Position numbers and translations under genes: made by a program | In this document: one piece after another, positions 10,801-21,774 of the stretch | Position numbering within the stretch: position 1 is the stretch's first letter | Layout of the letters: each line of letters opens with the position of its first letter | The notes under the pieces: model-generated | Databases searched by the model: none | What the model was told of the DNA's origin: nothing | Seen by the model: the letters and a program-made list of their open reading frames with translations, nothing else | Origin: Cryptomeria japonica | Taxonomy: Eukaryota > Streptophyta > Pinopsida > Cupressales > Cupressaceae | Reading direction: 5' to 3' | Assembly: GCF_030272615.1 (NCBI RefSeq) | Contig: NC_081408.1 | Coordinates: 765,983,330 to 766,047,329, forward strand | DNA: 64,000 bases

Positions 10801-13707
10801 TGTAGTAGTTGTGCCCCAATATTTAAGAGCTGCAAGATCATATGCCCTAGCCGCCTTGTCTTCTTTGTCATACCCACCTGCAATATTTCATATAAACGAC
10901 TCCATTAAAATGTAAACTAGATTTTGCTCAATTTTTTAATTATATATACACCTTAAATATTTACACTCTTAACATGGAACTTACCCAAATAGACTGATGA
11001 TAATTGAATCCAAATCGTGCCGCCCATACATGTGAGACAACCATACAAAATTTTACCGGTCAGCTTGTATAACTATACAATTGAGATGAGAAAGACTTTA
11101 CATATGATTCACTCTTACCATCTCAATCCAAATCTGTTTGACTTAGTACACATTAATTACTGCTGCATCAGAAAGTGATGATAAATTCCTAGTGGACTGA
11201 AACTAATGACCAAATTAGTTCAGGCACTGATAGTTTGTGTTATTTTATCATTATCTAACCTTGTCGACCCTTTCTGGTCTGGCCCTCTCTCCTGCAGCTG
11301 TTGTCCCACAAGTGAGCCTCATATCTTCCAGTCCACCTGTGTCTGCGGTAGCATAATATGAAATCAGTTACAGCGATTCAAAGCCAATTATAACAGATTT
11401 GGAGCTTCGACAATGCACACTATTTGAAAACAATCTTCTTTTAACAAAAATCGATGCCATTTTCTTAAGGCAGCTATACATAAAAGAAGAAGAAGTAAAG
11501 CTTGGAAGAAGTAAAAAACAATTGAGAAAACTACCTGGTGACTCCTCTATAGATGGAAGTTCTCTGCCCAAAAGTATCAATAGACTTCCTTGGAGAAGCT
11601 TCCACTATGGCAGCACAGCCAACTGCATTGTCAAGAGAATGCTTCTTGCTCTCAGAAGAGGAGGCCTCACCATTAATGGCATTTTGGGGTGGTGGTGCAG
11701 GAAGAGCTAAAGGAGGACTGGACTGCGACCCAGGGCTCATGGACAAGGACAGAGATTGTATAGTTGTCAAGTTGCCCACGCATTGGTCCTTGTTAGCAGC
11801 AACAGATGTACTCATCTTTGCGGTATTGTTATTATCATGACATGGTTGGGCTCTCAGCCATGTCATTCCTGCCATGTTGTTTGTCTGAGGAAGCTGGAGG
11901 CTACAGTCCTGAAACATGCATTCACTGTTGTTTTGATCATATGAATCAGTGGTCTGAATTTGGGTAGCCCTCAGTGGGTCTGGATTTTGTGCAATTCTCT
12001 TGGAAGAGGGCAATTCATTGGCTGTGATATCATATCCATCCATTATCTTTGAGCTTCTGTAGATGGAATTAGTAGCGTCTGAGTAGTGACCTGAACCTCC
12101 CAGGGATGCACCACCCAGAAAATCTTCCAGCTTTGGGCCCTCTCTATCGCCATTAATGGACAATGATATGTTATGCTCACTGCAGTTCCCGGCCTCAAAC
12201 ATTGACAGATCGGAATCTATCATGTGCTGCTGAGATTGCACGTCTGAGTCCAAATCCATGCTTCGAGAATTCTCCAAACCTTTTATATGCCAATCTGAGA
12301 AATAAATTTGCATCAGTACCCACTATATGAATCAGACAGAAATACTCTACATATGAACATTTTGGAAAAGCAATATGGTGCAAGCTCACATATGCCAATT
12401 CTCCTCAATAATACCATTCAACTTATTTATTTAGACCGTTTTTGTAACGGTGGTTATGCAAAAAAAAATTCACATGTGTAGAGGTAGAATGATCCACTCT
12501 CTTATACAAAAATTTCAGAAAAATTTAGTCGTAGATAAGAAAATCTCTCTAATTATACAATCTATGGTCGTAATAAAGAAAAAGAAAAAAATCGATAGGT
12601 TTAGGGCACCATGGATAGCTACCAAATCTGCTGTATCAATGACCTGCTATAAAAGCCTATATTTTGGCACCCTCAAACAAATATAGCGTTGTTATAGCAG
12701 CAAAAATAAATTTTTGCCATGGCCGGAAAAGCTGTAATCAAGGCCCGAAGTTTTGCAAGGTAGCCTGTGTGTCTGTTTTCCAATGATTTAGAGCAAAAGT
12801 TTTTCATTGGAAAAAAAATAAGGTATGATTGAATGCATCTGGCACCTTTCCTACTATATCTAGTTGAACACTTTTGAAGAATAAAGTAGAGTGCTTAGAA
12901 ACTTGAAAACAGTATCAAATCTTTGAATGAATGTTTCATGTACTAATAATAGTATAATGTGATGTGATACGAGTACAGTCCTATATTTTTTCAGAACAAT
13001 GTCCTCAATAACTCAGCCGTGCATAAAAAAAAATGTTGCACTCCTAGGATAGTCTTGGGGAGTCATTTGAGAGTACCAAGCTCTTCAATTACCCACCTGC
13101 ACTCATGGAAAGCTGGAGTACAAAGTGAGCTATGGAAATGTGATTTTTGTTGCAATCTCAACAACCGTTATAGCAGTGCTCTCAAAAAATGAGACAAGGC
13201 AAGACAAATACAGTAGTTGTGCACAAGTGCACAACAAATAACAATTGTATCACTCATCATTTTGTTTTCCTCCAGAAATTTTTCTCAAGTTTATATTTAA
13301 TGCAAAGGGTGCAAGCCCATGCAGGCATTGTTGGTTTACTTGATGCAATGCAGAGCTACAATAATCCATCCAGACATTATAAACAACCAACCAGGCAGGC
13401 ATTTCTTCCTCCAGTCATAAAAGCCTAAGAGACATATAAACATATGTGCTCAATAGAGATATAAATAACCTTGGTTCTCAGCGCGGTTGAATGCCTCCAA
13501 GATACACAGCGACCCATCTCGCCTGAGTGTCATGTGAGGAGGCATCTCCATAGAAGATGGTGCAAGCTCATTATAACACTCTCCATTACCAAAATTGTTA
13601 CCCTGGCCATGCCCATGATGGTTTGGCTGCGAATCACCTGGCTCAGGCATTTCCACAGCCATCTGAGGCGAGAGAGAAAACCCAAGCCAATTGTTCATCG
13701 ACCCCAT
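7804..13707 (-). CDS. ANTL: AINTEGUMENTA/PLETHORA-like double-AP2 transcription factor
   Basis: A nuclear DNA-binding regulator of meristem and organ growth in the euANT branch of the AP2 family. There are nine coding exons: 13707-13470, 12294-11535, 11342-11260, 10993-10985, 10877-10789, 10153-10080, 9998-9948, 8861-8785 and 8642-7804. All introns are GT-AG and the phases agree, giving 2220 nt and 739 residues. Visible motifs are WLGFSLS (7-13), PKLEDFLG (133-140), MTWLR (223-227) and TFGQR (320-324). AP2 repeat 1 (about 328-393) has the long euANT insertion and a 9-nt microexon encoding most of VYLG. Linker exon 6 encodes [13 protein letters not shown]2 repeat 2 (about 430-493) contains [12 protein letters not shown] and [11 protein letters not shown]. 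The C-terminus ends PVFTVWSDS. An in-frame upstream ATG at 13758 would add 17 residues; I prefer 13707 because family members begin at the MxSMNxWLGF block. It could be ANT itself or a neighbouring PLT/AIL type. No disabling change is seen. Confidence 0.93.
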
Positions 13708-14356
13708 TATCACACATCCACTGGAATCCCAACACCCTCCTGCAACAACACAATACACAAAATCCCATATTTGGGTACCTCAAGAAACCAAAAAAAAACC
13801 AAGATACCTACAGAGAAAGAAAAAGAAACTTCTTTAGACTGTTATCCTTATATCTCACACACTGTACTCTACGCATACCTAGGAAACCGCCGCCAAAGAA
13901 AGAGACCGAAAAAGAAGGGCTCTCCTCCCTGCCTGCAAATGGAAGCAGAAAAGGAAAATCTCCGCACACAGTACAGGAAAAACTTGAAACTAGAGCGAAC
14001 AAAGTGCAGTAGATGAGGAGAAGAACCGGCGGTCAAAAGCATCGATCTTAGACGCCGTCAGAGTCACGCACGCACCCTTGTCTAAACCGGCCATTCCTTC
14101 TTATTACACCGCGCATTGGGAAGGAAACCCTTTACCAGAGCAGGGCCCCACACTCCATTTCTGACAAAAAGTATCCTTCTCCCTACCGCCTCATTCTACA
14201 ACCTCTTATATCATCTTATGGAAAAGGGATCAGGGTTCAGAGGGTCCCTCCTCATGTCCTATCAAACCCAGACACCCTTAAAATTGTGGAGGCAAAAGAC
14301 AGGTGGTGGATAGCTACAATCCAGATGGCGATTACTAAAGGGCTCACAATTCCTTC
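13708..14356 (-). promoter_or_regulatory. 5' leader and proximal promoter of the AP2 gene
   Basis: The leader is pyrimidine-rich in gene sense and contains a short upstream reading frame (see 13808-14002). A weak TATA-like GATATAAGAGG lies around 14213-14203 on the minus strand, which would put the leader at roughly 450 nt. The base composition is noticeably less AT-rich than the surrounding intergenic DNA. The exact transcription start cannot be read from sequence. Confidence 0.35.
13808..14002 (-). CDS. possible 64-codon upstream ORF in the AP2 leader
   Basis: This frame begins MFALVSSFSC and closes with a stop about 100 nt before the main ATG. It contains a GGG run (FFGGGFLGMRR) but no recognised conserved-peptide pattern. 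If the transcript starts near 14170, ribosomes would meet this frame first and main-frame translation could be reduced. It may equally be chance. Confidence 0.22.
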   Translation of the reverse strand: MFALVSSFSCTVCGDFPFLLPFAGREESPSFSVSFFGGGFLGMRRVQCVRYKDNSLKKFLFLSL

Positions 14357-14368
14357 CACGACGTCGTG
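14357..14368. promoter_or_regulatory. 12-bp ACGT-core palindrome upstream of the AP2 gene
   Basis: CACGACGTCGTG is a perfect palindrome centred on GACGTC, the ACGT core bound by plant bZIP factors. It lies about 650 bp upstream of the chosen start codon. The regulatory role is inferred from the motif and position only. Confidence 0.35.
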
Positions 14369-14379
14369 TGTAATCACTG

Positions 14380-15940
14380 TTATGTGGTAACGAAACCCAC
14401 GTAAAAAGTTGGGTCTTTTTTATATTTGAGACTTGTTTCCATCGGTGAAGGTGCCCGTTGTAGCAGTAGATGGCCTAAAACAATTTGACATAGATTATTG
14501 TTTTTCATTTTCCTCTGATACATGTGTCTCTGGAGTAGAGCGTTGATTAAGGGCGCATTGGAAGATGGGAATATGCGTGCACATAAATCAATCAATGCTT
14601 CTTTTTCTTTTCCATTCTTTTTTAAAAGAGTCTAGACAGCTTTCAACGTTCTGTTACCTACTTCTTTTCTTTCTACAAAAGATACAAAACAAATTGGATG
14701 GATGGATTTAGATTGATTCATTTCTGCAGGTTGGTTGGTACTCTTGCTTCAACCCATGCCTTGGGGATGGACATACAACTAACTATCAGTCAGTCACTGT
14801 ATCTATCCATCTATCATCTATCCACCCATTCCTATGGAAATTCATATGTTGTTTGGGCCCCATGGAGATGGGTTCGTGTAGTTTTGGGATCAGGCATAAA
14901 TAAATCCATTTGGATTTGGAAAATGATGCCTGGTTGCCAAATTCAAGAGCGAGAATGTGCACATTGTAGTTTAGTTGAAATCATGCATGCTCTTGAGTGA
15001 TGGATGGATAGATTTGAAATACGTCCAACAAAGTTTATCATTGAAAATGATACTCCATTTTTAGTCTAAACAACGTTTTGGGTATTCTCAAACTTATTCC
15101 AATTTTAAAGTAGAACTCTGATTTCGAGAGTTAAAATATGATTCAGCAATCTCAAAGCTTTGACTAGAAAGAGACAAACCCTACCAGAGACTGATCTTTT
15201 TGTAGCTTATTCCATTTATTACTATATTTCTATCATGGGATATAGTCAATCTTTCCCATTCATGACTCTCCCCACTAGAAATAATAATGCCACTAGTATG
15301 TATCCTAGTATTGTTACTCTAGGGCTTAGTGTCTGGATGTAGTATACCTACAAAGTATATGATCATTGTCAGTATCAAAGGAGCATGGAATTCTTGACCT
15401 AGTGCTTAAAAATCTAGTTTCCTAGAGCAAATCTGATTTAAAAAATAATCCAAACAATGAAAAAGAAGCTTGTTAACTTCATTCTTCATTTATCTGCTGT
15501 CGCCACTTTTGTTATCATTTTTTAAGCTACACTGGTTGTCACTTTTTAAGCCACATATCTTATGGATCTTCAGAGATTCAACTCCATTGTTTTGACTGGT
15601 CAAAAGGGCCTTCGACAATAAAAATGCTTTTAAAAAGGAATTCACATGAGTAAAGGATTTGAGAGAATGTCCTACAACTCGAAATTGAGTTTTTATATGT
15701 ATGTTCAATGCTTAATCTATTCATGTACGACTGCATGCTTCGATGTTGTGAGTTTTAATTAATATTTTTATCTTTTTCATCTAAAAGAAGGTTTAGAGTT
15801 AGAAGACGCTAGGAGGAATATTGGTTTAAGAAAGCTATCTATTATTATAAAAAAAGTTCAAATGAAAAGTAAAGATTATAAAATATATGCATTCAAATGA
15901 CATAAATGAAACATGCATTAAATATAGCTTAAATCAAATC
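14380..15940. other. upstream intergenic sequence without gene
   Basis: Mixed-composition sequence. The longest open stretch (plus strand, 14698-15000, 100 codons) and shorter ones carry no recognisable domain. A short ATCTATCCATC-type simple repeat lies near 14800-14830. No element edge is clear. Confidence 0.3.
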
Positions 15941-15949
15941 AAATAAATA

Positions 15950-16769
15950 CAAACCTCAAAAATATCAAATGAAGTATTGATGTAGATAGATGAATGTGGT
16001 TGTTGAAGATTCCTGTAGTAGCACAATATTATTAAGATGACTAGATGATAAAATGTATAGCATAACAACAACATAAGATATTATCTTTAAATAGAATGAG
16101 AAACCTCCTTAAATAGAATTTTGAATAAGACAACCAAGGGATAGGATTAAGAGGTTTAATGGATGGCTAGGATTAAAGGAGGTTTAAGGGTTTCAATAAA
16201 AGTTGTAGTCATGTGACAAGTGTCACATGAGGGATATGATCTAGGGCTTGAGATAAGGTTAGGGTAAAATACTTATGGGAATGGCCAAGATTAAGAGGTT
16301 AAGTTGAGATTGATGGATAGGATATCAAGTTGGGTTGACTTTTGGATAGGTGTCTAAATTCAATGAATTGGTGACAAGACTTAAGTTAGACATGTGAAGG
16401 GTACAGGGTGAGACATTTGTCACATGACTATGAATTTAGATTATGATCCATGTGAGAAAAATGGAAGGCTAAGATTGAATGGACGAGATAAAGGTGAATT
16501 GAGAAATTGTAAATATTAATTAAATAAATAAATTGATATTAATTTAATTAATGAGATAGAAAAAAGTAAAATACATAAATGAACAAATAATATTTATTTA
16601 ATTAAATTGAGAATTTGTGAAATTAATTAAATAAATTAATACTTATTTAATTAAGATTACAGACGGGAATGGGATTAATTAAATAAATAATGCATATTTA
16701 TCTAATTCATGTGTTAAGGTAGGCTAAAATTAGTTGTGGCTAGGTAGAGGACAATTTTAAGTGTCTATA
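15950..16769 (-). mobile_element. old gypsy-type LTR
   Basis: On the minus strand the right edge reads TATAGACACTTAAAATTGTCC (16769 downward), a one-base variant of the TGTAGACAC start seen in the other gypsy-type LTRs of this window. It is followed by repeated TTAATTAAATAAAT blocks (about 16510-16700) and then promoter-like CTATTTAAAG near 16090. The left edge is not identified and no second copy is present nearby. It is probably a solo or truncated LTR. Confidence 0.45.
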
Positions 16770-17485
16770 ATTGGGATCAAGGTTAATTCTTATTTTAGTC
16801 ATTTATAAGTATTGGATTTGATTGTGGGTATAGATTTTCTTTATAGACATAAATGGATATATAAGTTTTTTCTCTTAATTCAATTAACTATCTTTTTGAA
16901 TAAATTTTTTTTGATACCCATAAAATATTTTGAATTAAACATCTAAGATCTTATGTTTAAGAATAAGCCCCTATAACACTAATCAAGCAACTTAAATCAA
17001 ACAATATACTCTTGTTCACTAATTCTTTATTCTATGTTTTGAATCACTTATTATGTTACATAGTAGAATTTCCATCATCAACCACCTTACATTGACATAA
17101 AACTAATCAATATTTCAACTCTATCTTTTGTTTACTATCTTAACTTATATTAATTTAGGTTTGATTATGATCTATTTATTTATTGAATTTATTATACTTT
17201 TGAATTAATTGTCTAGGGTATGTTTTATTTTCTTACAATTAGTATTACTACAAGTATAGGCTCTTTCGAATGGCTACTATGTGTATATTATTAAAACATA
17301 ATTAAGATATAATTTGTAAAAAAATTAATAGATTTCATGAATGTGTATTATAAAATTAAGTTGTGAATTTTAAATTAATTTAATATTTCAAGGAGACATT
17401 TGAAACCACAAAGTAGCTTATTGATTTAGTAAATTATGTAGGGAGGTAAGTGAATAGAAAATTAAAAATATTTTTCTTAGCAATA
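16770..17485. other. AT-rich intergenic sequence
   Basis: No gene or bounded element is visible. It is the left flank of the intact gypsy insertion. The duplicated target GTACT is at 17486-17490. Confidence 0.4.
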
Positions 17486-17490
17486 GTACT

Positions 17491-19343
17491 TGATGCTCTG
17501 CAAAAAGGATTAGAAAATCTGTTTGATGGCAACACACACAAGAGCACAAGAAACAAACGTTAGTGTTAGCAACAAAAGATTATCCTAAACAGGCATATCA
17601 AGAGAGATATTAAGCATGAAATAGAAAGCATATAAACATAAAATGAAATAGCTAATCAAGATGCTCATAGTTGCTCCTCCCTTGTTCCTCTCCTCTCCAA
17701 GTCCCAAATGAGTGTAGCTCTCAGCTTTTAGCACTAGCCATGGATGCCATATGGAGATTCAAGATGGTTGAATATGATAAGCAAATACTATGCAAGAGTA
17801 GATAGTGATGCTATGAAAAAGCTCTATGCTAATGCCAGTATAACAACAATACTCTAAATGCTTCTTTTTGCTTGAGGAGAAGGGTTCTATTTATAGAAGA
17901 AATGGAGAAATGAAGGGTTAAGATTGAGCAATCTTAACAAGGGTTAGGATTGAAAGTTGGAGATCCATGTGCACAATTGGCACCAATAAAATGGTGACAA
18001 GTTTCAACATAGGATTGGGTTGAGAGAAGAGGTTGGAGGCATTAAAGGCCTGAGAAGACCTCATGGTTATCTAGAAGGTAAGGGTCAAGTCTAAATTAAG
18101 ATTACCCACTGGATTAGGAGTTAATGCAAGGATAAACCTTTGTGCAAATGATTAAGAGATAATCATGGTCAAAGCATTAAAGGCTTGATGAGACCCTTGG
18201 GTTGGGTAGAGGTTGAGTCAAAACAAATGTTTTAACCATGTGGGAGGGTTTGAGGTAACCATTAATGGTTATTGGAGACTTTGGGGATTAAGTGGTTGAA
18301 GGTTGAAAGCCTTCAATGGTTATCAAAGACTTTGAGCCATTTAGTGGTTGAAGGTTGGAAGCTTTCAAAGGTTATCCAAGACTTTGAGGGTTAATTTGTT
18401 GAACACACAAAGCATTAATTGCTTTTCAAAGACTTTGGAGTCTTTGAGAAGTGACTCCAATTTGCTTAGGAATGTGACAATATTTAGGGGATGGATTAGG
18501 CTAATTAGGAAGGGTTTAGAAGAATCTAGAAGGGGTTTAGGCATACAAGTGGATTTTGTAGGAAAATGCAAGTGGGAGAAATTTTGGTATTTTCAATTAA
18601 AATAAAATCATTTATTTCAATTAAATGGTGTAATTTGCATTTGGATAAATATTCAAATAAATATTAATTTATTTAAATGAGAAAAAGAAGATAAAGCATT
18701 TAAAATGCTTGAAGACTTTGAGGGAAACCATTAAAGGCTTGAAGACTTTAAGGAAAACCATTAAAGTCTTAAGAAGACTATAGAAGGAAGCCATCAAGTT
18801 TGAAGACTTTAAAGCCATCAAGTTTGACTACTTTAAGGGAAACCATTAAAGGTTTCAAGTGGGTGAGGATAAATAGGATTTTAAATAAATAATTTATTTA
18901 AAATAGTTGTGCAACTTGCTTTTGTAGGAAAATACAAGTGGGTGGAGGATAAAGGTGATTTAAATAAATTATTTATTTAAAATAATTGTGCAACTTGCAT
19001 TTGTAGGAAAATGCAAGTGGGTGGAGGATAAAGGTGATTTAAATAAATGATTTATTTATTTAAATGTGAGAGGTGGGATTTTGGGGGTTTTAAATAAATA
19101 TTAATTTATTTAAATGTGAGAGAAGATTTAATTAAATAAATATGATTTATTTATTTAATTAATGGTCTGAATTTGGTTAAGTGAATTAAATCAAATAAAT
19201 TGAATAATTTATTTAATTAATAGGAGAATAGGGTTAAGATGAATTAATTAAATATTAATTTAATTAATTATTAATTGATGGTTAAATAATCAAATAAATA
19301 CTAAGTATTCATTTAATTAAGTGGACAAATTTATGTGACTACA
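17491..19343 (-). repeat. 3' LTR of the young gypsy element
   Basis: 1853 bp, TG...CA ends in element sense (TGTAGTCACATAAATTTG to GAGCATCA). U3 starts at 19343. It contains AT-rich TTTATTTAATTAA blocks (19044-19320), a 79-bp-period pair of units around 18909-19060, hairpin-forming ACTTGCATTT/AAATGCAAGT arms, and repeated AACCATTAAAGG-type motifs (18240-18870). A TATA box, TATAAATAG, lies at 17895-17887 on the minus strand, about 400 bp before the LTR end. An 85-codon plus-strand open stretch occurs in both LTRs only because they are copies. Confidence 0.95.
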
Positions 19344-19356
19344 TTTGCCCTTCTTT
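19344..19356 (-). promoter_or_regulatory. polypurine tract of the gypsy element
   Basis: The minus strand reads AAAGAAGGGCAAA directly before the 3' LTR start TGTAG. It is in the expected position and composition for plus-strand DNA priming. Confidence 0.7.
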
Positions 19357-19450
19357 GAGACGGTGTGGTTTATCGCGTCGTTTCAAAGAAAGAAAAATAG
19401 GTGTGAAGAAATGCCCCATAAAATGTAAATTTAATGGGTGGTATGCCCCC

Positions 19451-19499
19451 TCGAGAGATGGGCCGAATTTTTTTTTTGAAAAATCGGGCGATCTCTCGA
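19451..19499. other. imperfect hairpin near the 3' end of the gypsy element
   Basis: Arms TCGAGAGAT (19451-19459) and ATCTCTCGA (19491-19499) are exact reverse complements. The pairing extends inward for about 11 more positions with three mismatches, around a T-rich loop. In element sense it sits about 100 nt before the polypurine tract, so it would form in the 3' untranslated RNA. Confidence 0.5.
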
Positions 19500-21774
19500 A
19501 AAAGAATGAAAAGTGGAGGGGAGGTAGAATAGAAGAAATTAGAACTAATGATGAAAGAATGGGAGAAAATGGAGTGAATATGAAAAAACAACAAGCCAGC
19601 GAGTACCCTGAGGTCATGCAAGAGATACATAGCAGATGTAGTGTGGGGTTTGGATTGATGCTATACAATTGATCAAAATTGGTTGGACAATCTGGTGCAA
19701 TCGGTTTAATTGCCCCGGTCAAGTCAAAGCGTGACAGTTGATGTCAGTTGGTCGCTTGGACATGATAAAGTCTGAGTAAGTGAATCAAAGTGACCTGATG
19801 GTGACTTAGACAATTGATGTAATTGCCCGATGAAGTCAAGGTATATGAAGCAAAATACTCGTTGAGACGTAGACAATTGATGTGATTGTCCGTTGGATTG
19901 TGTTTGATTGGTTTGATCAATTGATAATGTGTGTGTGATGGATGGTTGTGGGGAATCATGGTAGCCCCGTTGAGACTAGGTCATTATGATAAATGCCTGA
20001 TGTAGTCTAGGATTACCATAATCGATTACCTGTTGAGACCCGAAGATACTTGATCAGAGTATCTGTTGATAGTCTAGGTGTGTGGGAGTCGATGTATCTA
20101 TGTAGACAGAGTAACTGGCTTAATTTTGTGGATGAGTGAGGATGGGAAGCGATGAAGGGATTAGGATGATGTTGATGATCAAGATAGGGAGGGTGAGGGG
20201 GGATTTGATGTTAGATAGAAGATATGGAGGACTTATGACTCATTCCTATGGAAGAAGAGGAAAATAGAGTATGCATTATTATGACTATGTATGCATGATA
20301 TGCAGCTATTATGAATGTATGGATGGTTGGAATGCAACGAAATGCAGTATATACAGATGAGATGGAATGACGATCCATAGTGCTCTATTTTCATCATTGA
20401 GCTTTTAAAATGTTGGAAGAGAATACAAGCATCTTGACATAATGATTCAAGATGACCAGAGTATTTCTTACATGGATTTGATATAGCAAGTTAATACAAG
20501 CAACTTGATATAATGGATCAAGTTGACCTGAGTATTGCTTGCGGAACAGACAAGGATTATCTCCGTTCATGCATGACTTGGATCGTCCTCCTTGATCTTA
20601 GGCTGATCATATCCTGAGACAAGTGCATACCGTACTAAGAAATAAAAACCTTTATCCAAATTGGATGAGGAGGAGGAACCAAAGAAAGAGCATTGTACCT
20701 GCAAACAAACAATATATACATAAAGAATAAAGAATAAGGATCCTTGGTAATGGTTCATGCTCATATGGTCGAGATATACGCTGTAGTCAGCAAGCCGTAG
20801 TGATCTATGACTGCATTTGGCATAAGATCACGTAGCTTGGTGAACTTCCCACGTAGACACCATTAGTACATGCGCCAGAACTTCATCGGAAATAATGCGC
20901 AAACGATACAAAACAATGTTGAAAAGATCCCGAGACAGATAAACAAATGAATTACTCACAAATCAACCAAGTATTTGACAGCCTAACAGAATTTTCTTGT
21001 CAAAGAAAACATCATCTTGTCTTTGTTTTGGTAAGGAAGGATGCATCCTTGTTTTAAAGACAGTTTTGGATTGTTGATGTGGATTGTGTGGTTGTTTGGT
21101 AAATGGTCATTGTGTGAGTAGTTTGTCGCAATGTTTGTTTTGGTATCTGCATGGATGAGTATGTACAAGGTGTTGCCATGTTTTTGGGTGATTTTCGATG
21201 GTTTTTCCGATGTTTTTGGATTTTGTGTAATAGTTTTTGAATGTTTGTGGATTTTGTGAGTCATTTTTGAATGTTTTTGGATTTTGTATTGTTTGTGAAT
21301 GTTTTTGATATTTTCTGGGACATTTTTGAATGTTTTTGATATTTTTGATGATTGCCTGAATGAAGAGCGTAATGACACATAAGACAATGTAGAATCCACT
21401 TCCATCAATAGGTTAAGGGCATTGCCCCCAGTTTTAGACATGACTATGAAAAAGTGGGATGCAAGATGTATGGAGTACTATCATAATTGCAAAGGAATAA
21501 AAAGCCATGGTTGATGGATGGATGGATGTATGTATGAAGTAGATGTGATCGCCACAAGTCTGAAAGATAATGGAGCCATAGCCTTTACGAGTGGCGCCTG
21601 TTTGCCAGGTTTTCACCATCGTTCTTACCCAAGGTGCCACCGGAGTGGTTGTTCACCGTTTGGATGCATGATTTTTCTTTACTTTTTTTGAATGTTTTTG
21701 TATTTTCTTCAGGAATTTTCTGAATGTTTTTGGTATTTTTCTGATATGTAGGGGAGCCTGATGCTCTGTACACC
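19500..21774 (-). other. 3' noncoding region of the gypsy element
   Basis: Between the pol stop and the polypurine tract. It contains degenerate repeated phrases such as GACAATTGATGT(A/G)ATTG (19680-19890), a pair of related units around 20420-20545 (CTTGA(C/T)ATAATG), and tandem GAATGTTTTTGGATTTTGTG-like units (21180-21335). A 152-codon sense-strand frame (21441-20983, beginning MSKTGGNALNLLMEVD) is lysine- and histidine-rich, overlaps the tandem units, and has no recognised domain. I treat it as probably fortuitous. Confidence 0.5.

Noticed and set aside
11399-11944. Plus-strand open frames over AP2 exon 2
   Set aside because: They are the complement of the AP2 exon, which has strong family motifs on the minus strand.
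13471-14016. Long plus-strand open frames over AP2 exon 1 and its leader
   Set aside because: They overlap the first coding exon on the opposite strand, have no recognisable domain, and reflect the lower AT content of the gene region.
14698-15000. 100-codon plus-strand gene
   Set aside because: No recognisable domain or supported splice context, and part of it is an ATCTATC simple repeat.
18348-18605. 85-codon frame found identically at 18348 and 32630
   Set aside because: It appears twice only because it lies in the two LTRs of one element. It consists of U3 repeat motifs.
21180-21335. CRISPR-like array
   Set aside because: The GAATGTTTTTGG units are degenerate, lack regular unique spacers, and lie in a plant retrotransposon.
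20983-21441. 152-codon frame downstream of pol as a third element gene
   Set aside because: Its Lys/His-rich sequence comes from tandem GAATGTTTTTGG-like repeats read in reverse. No domain is visible. Kept only as a note in the 3' region.
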